Under the pieces are notes generated by a model, which was given only the letters and a program-made list of their open reading frames with translations, did not search any database and was not told where the DNA came from. 64,000 bases of DNA from Hysterangium stoloniferum (lineage: Eukaryota; Basidiomycota; Agaricomycetes; Hysterangiales; Hysterangiaceae): the NCBI GenBank assembly GCA_015178975.1, contig WHVD01000126.1, positions 1-64,000 on the forward strand. Direction: 5' to 3'. Position numbers and translations under genes: made by a program. Positions 1 to 9,960 of this stretch are shown piece after piece. Within the stretch, counting starts at the first letter, position 1. The number at the start of each line of letters is the position of its first letter.

Positions 1-130
1 AAATACGAGAAGATTACAGGAAACAGTACTAATAACCCTCTTGGGGCTAGATTACTCAGAGGAACTTATTGGGGTTTTAGCAATATATATATCAACCATA
101 TTGAAGGCACAAATTGAACGTCCCCTTACA
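1..130 (-). repeat. 3' LTR of the chromovirus (partial)
   Basis: Bases 1-130 are identical to 6754-6883, a direct repeat at a spacing of 6753 bp. On the minus strand the LTR begins TGTAAGGGGACG. Only this third of the roughly 373 bp LTR is inside the window. No substitution is seen across the 130 shared bases, which points to a young insertion. Confidence 0.95.
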
Positions 131-146
131 TCACCCCCTCTTCTAA
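131..146 (-). other. Polypurine tract
   Basis: Directly inside the 3' LTR, the minus strand reads TTAGAAGAGGGGGTGA. This is a purine-rich run in the position expected of the primer for plus-strand DNA synthesis in LTR retrotransposons. The call rests on position and composition. Confidence 0.8.
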
Positions 147-323
147 GGCGTGACGCCTCGGAACGCTCAAGAACAAGAAAAGGAGGCACATTGGAACTAC
201 CCTACAAATCACATGTCGACAATCCCTCCTATGTCATATGCCATATCAACCATCCAAACACCATTTCTTCTACTCCCCAGACCGAGATAGGACATGCACT
301 GTTCCTACCCCTAAGGACTACCA

Positions 324-782
324 TTAAAAGCAAGGGAAGAACACCGTTCTCAACCACACTAGAAATGCGAAACGATAACGCCCACGCTGGCATTTGACCT
401 CACTTCCTACTGGCACTGGGATGCGGAACAACGAGGGTCCTTCGTGATCTCCAACAGGAGTGAACATGGCCTCGTAGTACACTTCCTCTGTTGGTGAGGG
501 ACGAGATCGTGGGAATGCTCGATCGAATCGATATTGGTACACCTTATGGGAATCTTTGTTAACACGGATGTAGACAGGGTCATCAGGAGCATATGGGGGT
601 CGGATGCCTCGTCGATGAAGGATGCGACGGTATTCCTTGGAGGAATATGAGTAAGGTGGATGGGATTGGGGAATACTCTCTCTGGATAAAGAGAATTGAG
701 ACTTCACAAGTTCGAGTTCAATGGTAGTGAGAGGAGTTGAGTTAGAGAGGGTTAATTTAGAAGAAGATGCTGTAGCAAACAT
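324..782 (-). CDS. Extra ORF of the chromovirus, function unknown
   Basis: An intact 152-codon ORF with its own ATG lies between the end of pol (960) and the polypurine tract, on the same strand as gag and pol. The N-terminal third is rich in Ser, Thr and Leu. The middle is basic with Tyr and Pro (HRRGIRPPYAPDDP), and there is no clear membrane span or zinc motif. Position 783-959 looks like a non-coding spacer. It could be an accessory protein of the element, a captured host fragment or an open stretch by chance. I do not recognise a family. Intactness next to a broken pol favours either recent mobilisation or coding by chance. Confidence 0.4.
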   Translation of the reverse strand: MFATASSSKLTLSNSTPLTTIELELVKSQFSLSRESIPQSHPPYSYSSKEYRRILHRRGIRPPYAPDDPVYIRVNKDSHKVYQYRFDRAFPRSRPSPTEEVYYEAMFTPVGDHEGPSLFRIPVPVGSEVKCQRGRYRFAFLVWLRTVFFPCF

Positions 783-959
783 GATGCAGTTGATTAGGAT
801 GTTTGGTCAACGAACTAGGGGGCTATGTTGATATTATCTTAGTGCCCAAATATATATGTGAGTTCGGACTTTTAATTTAGCTGAGAGTCAGGCTGGATTT
901 GGGATCTTTTAATTTCCGTTTCTATTATGCTCGTGACAACATTGAGTTCAGTGAAGGGC

Positions 960-3900
960 TTATTGAAATGGCAGGGCATAAAACTGTACCGCTCTAATCC
1001 GTCTAGGGGCTCCTGGATGTTCCTGATAGAATTCTGCAACTAAGTCTGGAGCCTTGACATCATTCTCTGAGACCCATTCATTATGCTCATATCCATAACC
1101 TTCCCACTTGATCAAGAATTGGAGCTGATTCCGAAATCTCCTGCTATTGAGGATCTTCTCAACATGATACTCCTCTTCACCTTCCACCAATATTGGCTCT
1201 GGTGCAGGTGGAGGATGGCGTCCTGGGAAAGGGTCATCCAGTGCTGGAGTCAGTTTGACCACATTAAACACTGGGTGAAGACGTTGCAAGGAATTGGGGA
1301 GTCTTAAACGATAAGCATTGCGACCCACTTTGGCTTGTATGGTAAAAGGCCCCAAATTGCGGTGAGAGAGTTTGACTGATGGCCTAGTGGTTCTAATATC
1401 ACTAGCATCTAGGTACACCTTGTCTCCTACCTTGTAGTCAGGAGCAGGTATTCGCCGCCGATTGTAATACCGTGCCATATCCTCCTTGGCTTTAATGAGT
1501 GCTGCCTTTGCCTCTTCCAGTGCATGGGCCATTCGATCTTTGAACTCATTGACTGATTCTAAATGGGATAAAGGCTGGTGTGGTTCAAATCCCATATGGG
1601 TGGCAGCCTGTATCTAGCATAAATGGTGTCTGTTGGGTGCTAGAATGGGGTACATTGTTGTGACTAAACTCAGCCAATGGGAGAAGCTCATCCCAATCAT
1701 CTTGTCGTTCATTGATCCACACCCGCAAGTACTGTTCCAGTTCTTGGTTGACTCGTTCTGTTTGGCCATCAGCCTGGGGATGATAGGCTGTAGTGGGGGA
1801 TAATTTGATTCCCAGTAAACGAGACAATTCTTTAGTGAATTCTGCCACAAATTGAGGGCCACGATCAGATACCACCTGTCTAGGTAATCCATGCAGTTTC
1901 CACACATGAGTCAGAAATAGTCGTGCTGCACCTAAGGCTGTGATTGTGGTGTTAGTTGGAATGAAATGAGCTCGTTTGGTTATGGAGTCCACCACTACCA
2001 TGATAGAGTCAAAACCATGGGCCTCAGGAAGTTCTACAATGAAATCCACACTTATAGTGTCCCATCTGTTTTCTGGGATAGGGAGAGGTTCCAACTCACC
2101 CATAGGTTTCCTACGTTGAATCTTGGTCCTCAAACAAGGGTCACAAGTGGCAACATAACGTCCAATGTACCGTGACATTTGTGGCCACCAGTAATTGCGT
2201 GCCACCAATTCTAAGGTTTTCCATCGGCCATGATGACCACCAATGCGAGTATCATGATGCTGTGATACTATGACTCTTCGGAGCTCTGGGTCATTTGGCA
2301 CATAGATCTTGCCACGAAAGTAAAGGATGCCCTTGTAGCTCTGACCACTCTGAAGTCAGGACTTGTCGGGAGTTGCCTTGTTGAAGCTCTCGTGCTGCCT
2401 TTGCAACTGTGTCTTCTCGCAATCCCATTTGCCCTGCTCTACGGATCTTGCGCAGGACATCCTGCTCTTCCCCCACCAGTGTCAGACCCTCCAGGGCTCT
2501 GATTCGAAACAGGTCAGGGCGCAATAGTATTACATCAGCATTGTCTTCTGATCCTGTACCATGATCTGGTCTCCGTGACAGAGCATCTGGCTTCCCCATT
2601 GATTTTCCTGGCTTGTGGAATAAATCATATTCAAAGCGAGAGAGGAATAATGACCATCTAGCCTGTCTACGGTTGAGTTTTCGGGCTGACCTGAAGTACT
2701 GAAGATTCTGATGATCAGTCCAGATCTCTACCTTGTGCTGAGCACCTTCCAAGAAATGGCGCCATTCTTCTAAGGCCCGGATTATGGAAAGGAGTTCTTT
2801 GTCATAAATCTCATAGTTCCGTTCCACAGCATTCAGACTTTTGGAGTAGAAGGCAACTGGGTGCCACTTCCCATCAGAGTCTGATTGCTGGGACAAGACT
2901 GCTCCTGTGGCAAGTCTGAACTATCTGCCTCAATTCGAAATGGTTGATTGTCATTTGGGAGTGTGAGGACTGGAGCAGAGGTCACCCGAGCCTTAATCCC
3001 ATTAAATGCTTCTTGGCCTCTGTGACCAGTTCCAGGCAACATCATTCCCTGTAAGATCAAACAATGGACGTGCAATCTTGGAAAAGTCTTGGATGAATCG
3101 ACGGTAGAAATTTGCAAAACCCAAAAATGCCTGTACTTCCTTTTTATTTTTGGGAATGGGCCACTCTGCTACACCTGCTATCTTCACTGGGTCCATCTCC
3201 GTACAACCATGGGAGATAATGAGCCCCAAATATTCAATCTTGGTCTTCTCAAACTCACACTTCTCTGGACGTAAGTAAAGTTTATGATGTTGGAGTCGTT
3301 CCAAGACTAATCGCAGAACTCGGCGATGTTCTTCTAGAGTCTTGGTATAGATCAGGATGTCATCCAGGTATACACATACCACTCCTTCTCGGATCAGGTC
3401 TACAAAGATATCATTCATCATGGTCTGGAAAGTGGCTGGGCTATTGGTGAGTCCAAAGAAACATCACCAGTGGTTCAAACAGTCCCCTATTGGTGCGAAA
3501 GGCTGCCTTCCATTCATCACCCTCTTTGATGCGAATGTTATTGTATCCCCATCGCACATCCAGCTTTGTAAAGTATCGAGCTCCCCTAAGCTGATTCACA
3601 AGTTCTGAAATCAATGGAATGGGATAACGGTTTTTCACTGTGATGGTATTCAACTCCCGATAGTCTTGGACTAACCGCAGAGATCCATCTTTCTTCTTGA
3701 TGAAAAACACTGGAGAGGCCATTGGGGATTTGGAGGGGCGGATACGCCCAGTTTCTAGATGCTCCTTAAGGAACTCATCCAGCTGCACTTGTTCAGATGG
3801 GGACAAGGGTAGACCTTACAGTTGGTGGCTTTAGCACCAGGCTCCAGCTCTATGGCATGGTCCCAAATCTTGCGTTCTGGAAGAGTGTCAAAGGACTTCT

Positions 3901-4804
3901 TTGAGAAGACATCATGGAATTCCTGTAGATACTCTGGGACCTTGGCCTCTGTGCTGAAATTGCGGTGGGCAGCTTCTGCCAGACGCTGTGAAGTGGTGGA
4001 GCTAGCTGCAATCATTTCTACTGAGGGGGGGATAATGGACAAGATTCGATCTCCCGATTCATACAGGGGTGTGGTAGTTGAGAGTCCTGGGTTGCAAGGT
4101 GATGCTCCTCAGACCCTTCTGGACTCTCAAGGTTCTCTAGGTCTTCCAACTCATCTACAAGGAGTGGACAAGGTCCTTGTCGACAGAGTCTGGCTCTATG
4201 AGCCTCTCTTTTATGTTCCTGTGTCTCCTTCTTCACTTCCTGTCGGCAGGTGTGGCACTTTGCTGGGCAGCGGCTAAGCTTGACCTGTTTGGTCGGCCAG
4301 TCAATCTCTGGGTTGTGTTCCTTGAGCCAGGTGTATCCCAGGATCAACTTTTGGCGACCCAGACTAGTCACTGCCATTGGGGTACGCTCACTGTGATCCT
4401 TGTAGCGTAAAATCAAGTCAACCACCTCAGTGATGGATCCTGACTCATTCAGGGTTCCATCTACATTGTGTACTGGAATAGGATGGAGAAGCTTCCCGAG
4501 TGGTGAGTCGGTTCTGCTTCACAAACTCAGAATCAATGAATGATCCTGTTGCTCCAGAGTCTAGGAGGGCAGATACTCCAAAAACTTCAGCGGTATCTGT
4601 GGTTTGGATTTCCACCTTGAGAGACAGGGAATTTGGATTTAAGGTGGCTGCAATGACAAATGGGGTTGGTAATCTTTGCTCCCAACGGGGCTTTCTGACT
4701 CTGAGTTTCTTGGGTTGGGAGTTAGGGGGTTTAGGGTTCAGTACGGCTGGAACTATTGAGAAGGGAGGCTGTGATAAGGGAGTATCATTTCTACAGCCAA
4801 ACAT
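960..4804 (-). pseudogene. Chromovirus pol: protease-RT-RNase H-integrase-chromodomain, frame-disrupted
   Basis: Read right to left, the blocks are: aspartic protease with DSGA (about 4550-4570); a linker region (4018-4425); reverse transcriptase with KKKDGSLR and YRELN (3600-3720) and the catalytic YLDDILIY (about 3340-3370); RNase H with YDKELL and WTDHQNL (2680-2830); integrase with an HHCC zinc finger (2150-2270) and the D,D35E core including VVVDSITKRAHF and YHPQADGQTERVN; then a chromodomain with FLIKWEGY and EHNEW (about 1060-1130). The blocks lie in successive different frames. Changes fall near 4495, 4030 (a run of seven G), 3805, 3460, 3030, 2900, 2340 and 1600. Each looks like a one- or two-base indel. 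It is either a decayed pol or unpolished sequence in a repeat. Confidence 0.9.
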
Positions 4805-4841
4805 TCAAAATGGTTATGTACAGGCAGTGGAGGCGCACTTC

Positions 4842-6359
4842 TCATCCACTGCAAGAGCCAAAATCCTCTTCTACCTCTTCTTTACCTATTATACCTTGCC
4901 CATCCAGATTTTGTGCCATTCCTGCAGCACGCACATCAGCCGCAGCTAACAACTGCTCTAGCATGGATACCTGTTCCTCAACTGGGATGACCCGAACATC
5001 AAAGGCACGTGGGCAATCTTTGACTAGATGCTCCAGACTGCCACAACGAAAACAAGCACCTGGCACACCACGATTGCGTCTAAGAGTGTCTACCTCCATA
5101 GGTACAGGGAGGTTGGCATGGCTCTTCACAGGGAAGGAATGAGGGGGAGGCCCTGGAGGAGGTGCATAGACAGGGACTGGTGCAGGCCTACTCAGGGCAG
5201 GGATAGGACGATGCAGGGGAGGACCTGATGGCACAGAAGAGCGCCCTGAAGTGTTGAATGCTTGGTTGGCTGCCCGATTAGCATCAAAGCGGCGTGCAGC
5301 CTCATACCAGGCCAAAGGGTCTTCATTGGAGGGGCGGTCTGAGCCTAGCTCAGCAATGCGGTCCTGTAGATGTTTGTCTAAGCCTCGTCTGAATTTCATC
5401 ACAATGGCTCGGCCTTCTGTATATCTGGCTTCAGTAATCAGCTCTTCGAACTGGTCAATGTAATCCTCAACAGGACGACGGCCCTGAAAATAGCCAGTTC
5501 CTTCTAACTTGGTGAGGGCAGCCATCTCCTCATCCCGAGGGCAGAAGCGCAGTCGGAACTCCTGTTCAAAATCTGCCCATGAACTAAATGGGAGGGCTCC
5601 TGAAGCTTGGGCACTAACGACACGCTGGGCAAAGGTGGCAGCTCGGCCAGTCTTCATGTAGGACAGGGCCCAATGTATACGGGCCTGCTCGTTTGGGAAT
5701 TGAGCTGCACAGAGGGAGAAGTACAAGGTGCAGCTAGTGAGGAAGGCCCTCCCAGAAGAGCGGTCCCCGTCGAAGTCGTTCGGGGCGGCGGCGCGAACGC
5801 GAGCGTACGGGCCAATAGGCGCCGGCGCGCCGAGATCGGGTGGGGGGCCGTCGTCGCGGCCACGAGCGGCGTGTGGGGTGTGGAAAAGGGCGGGGATGAC
5901 GGGACACGCCTCCTGGGGTTCGCGCCAAGAGGTTTCTCGCGCAGCGTGGACAGGCGCCGCGTTTTGAGAGTGCGCGTGCGAAAATGGTGGGTAGGGGTAG
6001 GGGTAGGGCACAACGCCTTCGTCGCGCGGCTGGGCAGCGAGCGCGTGCGGTGACCGAGGGTCGTAGGGGTGTGAGGGAGGTGGGGCCATCACGACGTCGC
6101 TCAGCGACGCGTTTTGAGGCGGCGGCGCGACATTCTGGTTGCCAGTCGGCAGATCGGGCGGGGCGACGTGCGGCGGGATGGCGGGATCGCGCGGGGACTC
6201 GAGGCGTGAGAGAATGGTAGCTAGGAGGGTGTTCGTCTGAGTTCCTGAGTTTCGGAGCTCCGCGATCTCGTGTTCAAGAGCAGCAAGCCGCGCAAGCGTA
6301 TTCTCAGTATCAGAGGGGGGGACCTCTCCTAAAGGCTCGAGATCTTCGGAATTGGTCAT
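4842..6359 (-). CDS. Chromovirus Gag polyprotein
   Basis: An intact 505-residue Gag. I chose the first ATG (6359, MTNSEDLEPLGE). The open frame extends further upstream only from non-ATG codons. Parts in order: a short coiled-coil-like segment (LARLAALEHEIAELRN), a long Pro/Ala-rich spacer, the retrotransposon Gag homology region (about residues 190-310, with the motif WADFEQEFRLRF), a second Pro-rich spacer and one CCHC zinc knuckle (CFRCGSLEHLVKDC) near the C-terminus. Gag packages the element RNA into particles in the cytoplasm. The segment coding the Pro-rich spacer (5750-6200) is much richer in G+C than the rest of the element. The stop at 4842 separates it from protease. Confidence 0.93.
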   Translation of the reverse strand: MTNSEDLEPLGEVPPSDTENTLARLAALEHEIAELRNSGTQTNTLLATILSRLESPRDPAIPPHVAPPDLPTGNQNVAPPPQNASLSDVVMAPPPSHPYDPRSPHALAAQPRDEGVVPYPYPYPPFSHAHSQNAAPVHAARETSWREPQEACPVIPALFHTPHAARGRDDGPPPDLGAPAPIGPYARVRAAAPNDFDGDRSSGRAFLTSCTLYFSLCAAQFPNEQARIHWALSYMKTGRAATFAQRVVSAQASGALPFSSWADFEQEFRLRFCPRDEEMAALTKLEGTGYFQGRRPVEDYIDQFEELITEARYTEGRAIVMKFRRGLDKHLQDRIAELGSDRPSNEDPLAWYEAARRFDANRAANQAFNTSGRSSVPSGPPLHRPIPALSRPAPVPVYAPPPGPPPHSFPVKSHANLPVPMEVDTLRRNRGVPGACFRCGSLEHLVKDCPRAFDVRVIPVEEQVSMLEQLLAAADVRAAGMAQNLDGQGIIGKEEVEEDFGSCSG

Positions 6360-6510
6360 GTAGATGGAAGGGTGGCTGCTTATAGGGGTATGGGTGTCTC
6401 TTGAGGACTCAGAATCGCTCTGGGGTAACCCGTGTCTCCCTATGTTGTGCAAACCGGCCGGTCCAGGGGGTGAATCCTTTTCTGCTGTAAGGGCTACCTC
6501 TAACAGGACC

Positions 6511-6883
6511 TGTGGTACTCACACTAGGCTAGCAGAGGGATATCCAAAGTATATTAAGTACCTAATATATACAGGAGACTAAACTACTCACCTAGCAGAG
6601 GGATATCCAAAGAGAAAAGGATAAGGGGGCAGCCTCTGCTAGGCGATCCGAAACTAGGGGGTGGCTAAAAATAGAATGACAGCTCACCCCAACGGTCACT
6701 AACTACCTACTCTACCCTGGAGATATTCCTAGGGAGTGTTAGAAGTCATGGAAAAATACGAGAAGATTACAGGAAACAGTACTAATAACCCTCTTGGGGC
6801 TAGATTACTCAGAGGAACTTATTGGGGTTTTAGCAATATATATATCAACCATATTGAAGGCACAAATTGAACGTCCCCTTACA
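6511..6883 (-). repeat. 5' LTR of the chromovirus
   Basis: A 373 bp LTR bounded by TG and CA on the plus strand (TGTGGTACTC to CCCCTTACA). The right 130 bp are identical to bases 1-130. It contains a direct repeat of about 20 bp (core AGCAGAGGGATATCCAAAG) near 6530 and 6595. Just inside it, the minus strand reads GGTCCTGTTAGAGG at the primer-binding position. This does not begin with the usual TGG, so the primer tRNA is not identified. Confidence 0.85.
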
Positions 6884-7573
6884 TTTACCATAGTCCTTAA
6901 GACTGGCTTGCAGGTCATCCTCCAGAACCTGGATGTAGAGATCCCCATCAATCCTTCCATGAATCTTGCATGCATACCCAACCCCCTCCCACAGCATGCA
7001 CCCCCAAACCATTAAAGATCCACCACCAAACTTCAGGGTTCCCTCAACCAGCCTGTCACTCAAGCCCTCCCCTGCCTTTTTCCACACCCACTTCCTGCCA
7101 TCTGACCCCAGCCTATTAATTTTGGTCTCATCAGACCACACCACCTTCTTCCAATCCTCCACAGTCCAATCCTCATGTGCCAAAGCAAAATCCATCCTCT
7201 CCTTCCTATGCCTCTTAGAAAGAAGAGGCCTTTTCTTCTTTACCACAGGCTTCATCCCAGCTGCCTTGAGTCCACGACGCACTGTTTGAGGATTGAGTGA
7301 CTGGTTGGTGATAGTGCAAAGTGCCTTTGTTGCATCTACAGCTGTATCAGCCTTTCCAGAGCTGATAAGGTGTTGTGCAAAATGGATGTTGGCTGTGGAG
7401 AGTTTGGAAGGGTGACCACCAGAGGACTTAGAAAGGTGGGAACAGTGTTTAGAACAAAGTCTAGAGATAGTAGCATAGCTATAGCCAGTAGAAACTGAAA
7501 TATGTCTGGCAGAATGGCCAGCATTAAGTAGAGAAAGGATCTCATACTGGGCAGCAGTGGAAAGGGGATGCAT
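6884..7573 (-). pseudogene. Tc1/mariner-type transposase, truncated by the gypsy insertion
   Basis: The ORF starts at an ATG (7573) and gives about 230 transposase residues before running into the LTR. An N-terminal helix-turn-helix (AAQYEILSLL, SYATISRLC) is followed by a second paired-like DNA-binding region (NPQTVRRGLKAAGMK), a basic stretch with KKRP, and the first catalytic Asp in VVWSDETK. The text then continues WVWKKAGEG to LQASLKDYG. The second catalytic Asp region would come next but lies beyond the insertion, outside the window. The enzyme normally excises and reinserts its own element at TA sites; here it is inactivated. The adjacent sequence 6884-6888 (tttac) should be the gypsy target-site duplication. 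Confidence 0.9.
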
Positions 7574-7894
7574 AGTTAGAATTGAGGAATCTTAGCTGAG
7601 AAAGCCCTTCTACTTATCCTGTAGTATAGAATGATCACATGACATGTTGAAAAACATAAACAACTGCAAACAATCAACATAGGAACATGGTTTTCATACT
7701 AGAACCTATCAGTTACAAAACATATCCAATGAACCCTCTCCATTAAAATATTCGTAGTGTTTCCATATATGGATATTACATAATATAGTCCTACCATATA
7801 CATATATACATGATAGGTCATGTTCACAAATATTTTGGTGATTTCTACTATTTTATCTACTGGGATATAGCATATATAAGCTGAAACTATAAAA

Positions 7895-7920
7895 CATTGG
7901 ATACATTTTGTAAGTCACTG
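7895..7920 (-). repeat. Terminal inverted repeat of the Tc1-like element
   Basis: On the minus strand, right after a TA dinucleotide (7921-7922), the sequence reads CAGTGACTTACAAAATG. This closely resembles the CAGTG-CTT-CAAAA terminus known from many Tc1-like elements. It sits about 350 bp upstream of the transposase ATG, in the right orientation. The partner repeat is beyond the window, so it cannot be matched. The stretch 7574-7894 is the AT-rich 5' untranslated part of the element. Confidence 0.65.
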
Positions 7921-8087
7921 TAGATGCACCAGAGCCCGTGGGCTTTGACTAGTGTGAGCAGTGTGATTCAAGTAGGAGTTTAGAGTGGAAAATGTATTAG
8001 ATTACTGGGGGGAATCTAAGCCAATTTTCTGACTGGATTGTATGTACAACATCTGCCAGACTAAATAGACTGTGGAATGAATGACAT

Positions 8088-8807
8088 TGTTACGACCGTG
8101 TCGCAACCCTATCGGCCCCGAGGTTATCGCCACTTGTCAACGTTTCAAGTCATCCTCTCGGAAACCATCGGCCCCGAAGCTGACAAATGTTTCGCGAAGA
8201 TCAAACTCCATTTACGCCCACGTCAAATAACTCGTATTGTCTGGTCAAACTTTGATACGTCCCCTTTATTATGTTGATCCGTTCAATCTTATATTTCGCA
8301 TATGTCTATCTATATTTGTAGTCCTCGAACCATTTCCTTTTACCGTAATCCCGCTCTCGGTTATCATCGGCCTCCGAACTAATCATAAACTTCCCGTTCC
8401 TAGTCAAGCTTATTGTTAATACCGTGTTCCGCCCTTCTCCCCATTAGTATTTTCCAGACGCCTGTTACTTGTATATGAACCCGCTGTAATTGTAGTTACT
8501 AGGCAATCAGAATATCGACTCAGAATACCCTCATACACCTGTATCAGTCTCATACTAAGAATCCCCCCATCCGCCTTCGCGTGCGCTCGCCCACTCCCGG
8601 CCCCGACCCCTTGGCCCGACGCTCGACTTGTCCTTCGATTCCGATCGGTATCACGCCGAAAGGTACTCACTAGGATTAGTCTTCGCCCGCCCGAAATTTA
8701 AGGACAACCTACGGATATTTGCGAGGGCGCAGCATATAAGCTGAAGCCAAGTCCTTCCGATCGGTCCCCGTCGGCCACCGATATTAGTCAGTTTCTAGTT
8801 CTTAACA
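8088..8807. mobile_element. Solo LTR with 5 bp target-site duplication
   Basis: A 720 bp segment begins TGTTACGACC and ends GTTCTTAACA, so its ends are the inverted pair TGTTA/TAACA. It is flanked on both sides by the same five bases, GACAT (8083-8087 and 8808-8812). Near the right end is a CATATAAG box, as expected of an LTR promoter, which suggests plus-strand orientation. No retrotransposon coding sequence adjoins it. It is therefore a solo LTR left by recombination between the two LTRs of a full element. It is unrelated to the chromovirus LTR at 6511-6883. Confidence 0.8.
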
Positions 8808-8879
8808 GACATACCAAATCCAGTAATAATGAAACAAAACTAGCAAAACATAAAACAAGAATAGTAAACACCACATTTG

Positions 8880-9245
8880 GTGTTAGGAATGGGATGGAAC
8901 AGAGCGGAGTCAGAATTGTGACAAATCATAAACCATAATGGGAAATAGAGCGGGAGTGGAGTCCGAATCGTGACAGGTCATTTGACTAAAACGGGAATGG
9001 GGCTCTGTTAGAGGGATGACAGGTTTTCTGAGCAGGGTCTGGTGACTGATGCATGGGACAGGGTCAGACATAGACAGGGACGGAGTCCGGTGGGTATTCC
9101 AGTGACTGATACACAATGTAACGAAGTCGAATGTAGACAAGTCTGATGTACAGAGTCTGGCGGGAATTCCGGTAAACTGACAATGGGTGCCTATAGGGCA
9201 TGGGTGCCTATAAGTTAGTGCCCAGAGTCCGGCGAAAATTCTGGT
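8880..9245. repeat. Diverged tandem repeats
   Basis: The segment shows repeated, mutated units. About three copies of a 50-55 bp unit (GGGAATGGG, GAGCGGAGTC, GTGACA blocks) lie in 8885-9025. They are followed by copies of a second unit containing AGTCCGGCGGGAATTCCGGT near 9080-9110, 9150-9175 and 9225-9243. No coding potential is apparent. It may be the internal repeat array of a decayed LTR. Confidence 0.55.
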
Positions 9246-9960
9246 CATAACACAGTCCCCATCAGCCTACCGACATCAGTCAGTTTTCTGTTCTTAACAC
9301 ATGTACACTACAGTTCTTCAGTTCAAATATCAACTTATATTAGCCCCTCTTAGTTTTTCACCTTCCCCTCTCATCACTATATTCTTAAAGAATGGTTTTT
9401 GGCAAGCCATGACTTTCTACCTCTCAACTCTTAGTGATTCAGCCCTCCAGTTGATTAAGCTAAGTGTTGACTCTTACTCATATCATACTATCACATAAGT
9501 TGAAGCCAAGCTCCACTATGGTTATAAAGTCAGACCTCCTGACTAGTACGATCTCTATCATCAGCCCCCCAATTAACTCATTTCCCATCATCAGCCCTCC
9601 AACTTAGAGCATTCCCTCTCCTCCCAGCTTAGATCTTAACATGGGGAATTAGTCTGGGAGTTTCCAGGGATTAGTCTCAGGAGTATCAGAATATACATAG
9701 TATTACCAGGTTATGAAATGGACTTGGCTTCAGCTTATGTGCTGCACCCTCATACACTCATTTGGGTGTCCATATTTCAGAGAGCTGATATATGCTGGAG
9801 AGTTTATGGATATTCAGAGTTCTGAAGAGAAATGCAGGAGGCATAATAAACCAGATCTCAAACAGGCTCAGGAATGGATTGGGGCAAAGATCTTTAAGTA
9901 TCTAAGAGGTCCAGGATATCCAGTTGGAGTCTGGTTATAGATCATCCTGTAAAAAAAAGA
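9246..9960. repeat. Fragments of LTR relics
   Basis: At 9257-9299 the sequence resembles the last 45 bp of the solo LTR (CATCAGTCAGTTTTCTG, then TTCTTAACA). A block like the solo-LTR promoter region (8729-8752, TATAAGCTGAAGCCAAGT) recurs at 9488-9512 and, inverted, at 9720-9751. The inverted copy matches about 30 of 32 positions; the differences I see include CG to CA, as expected of methylated-cytosine decay. These are nested remnants of related elements. The rest holds no gene that I can see. Confidence 0.55.

Larger units (their letters stand above)
1..6883 (-). mobile_element. Ty3/gypsy chromovirus retrotransposon, left LTR truncated by window edge
   Basis: The element reads right to left: 5' LTR (6511-6883), gag, protease, reverse transcriptase, RNase H, integrase with chromodomain, an extra ORF, a polypurine tract and the start of the 3' LTR (1-130). 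The domain order with integrase last is that of Ty3/gypsy elements, and the C-terminal chromodomain places it with the chromoviruses. It is inserted in a Tc1-like transposase gene: transposase coding sequence stops exactly at the LTR edge (6884). About 240 bp of the left LTR, the other target-site duplication and the rest of the Tc1 gene lie outside the window. The pol frame is broken several times, so this copy is probably not autonomous. Confidence 0.95.

Noticed and set aside
1580..1600. Possible tRNA B box (GGTTCAAATCC)
   Set aside because: Lies in integrase coding sequence of the chromovirus; no cloverleaf around it.
5607..6220. Several long plus-strand ORFs rich in Arg and Gly
   Set aside because: They are antisense to the G+C-rich, Pro-rich spacer of gag. 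High G+C keeps all frames open; there are no domains.
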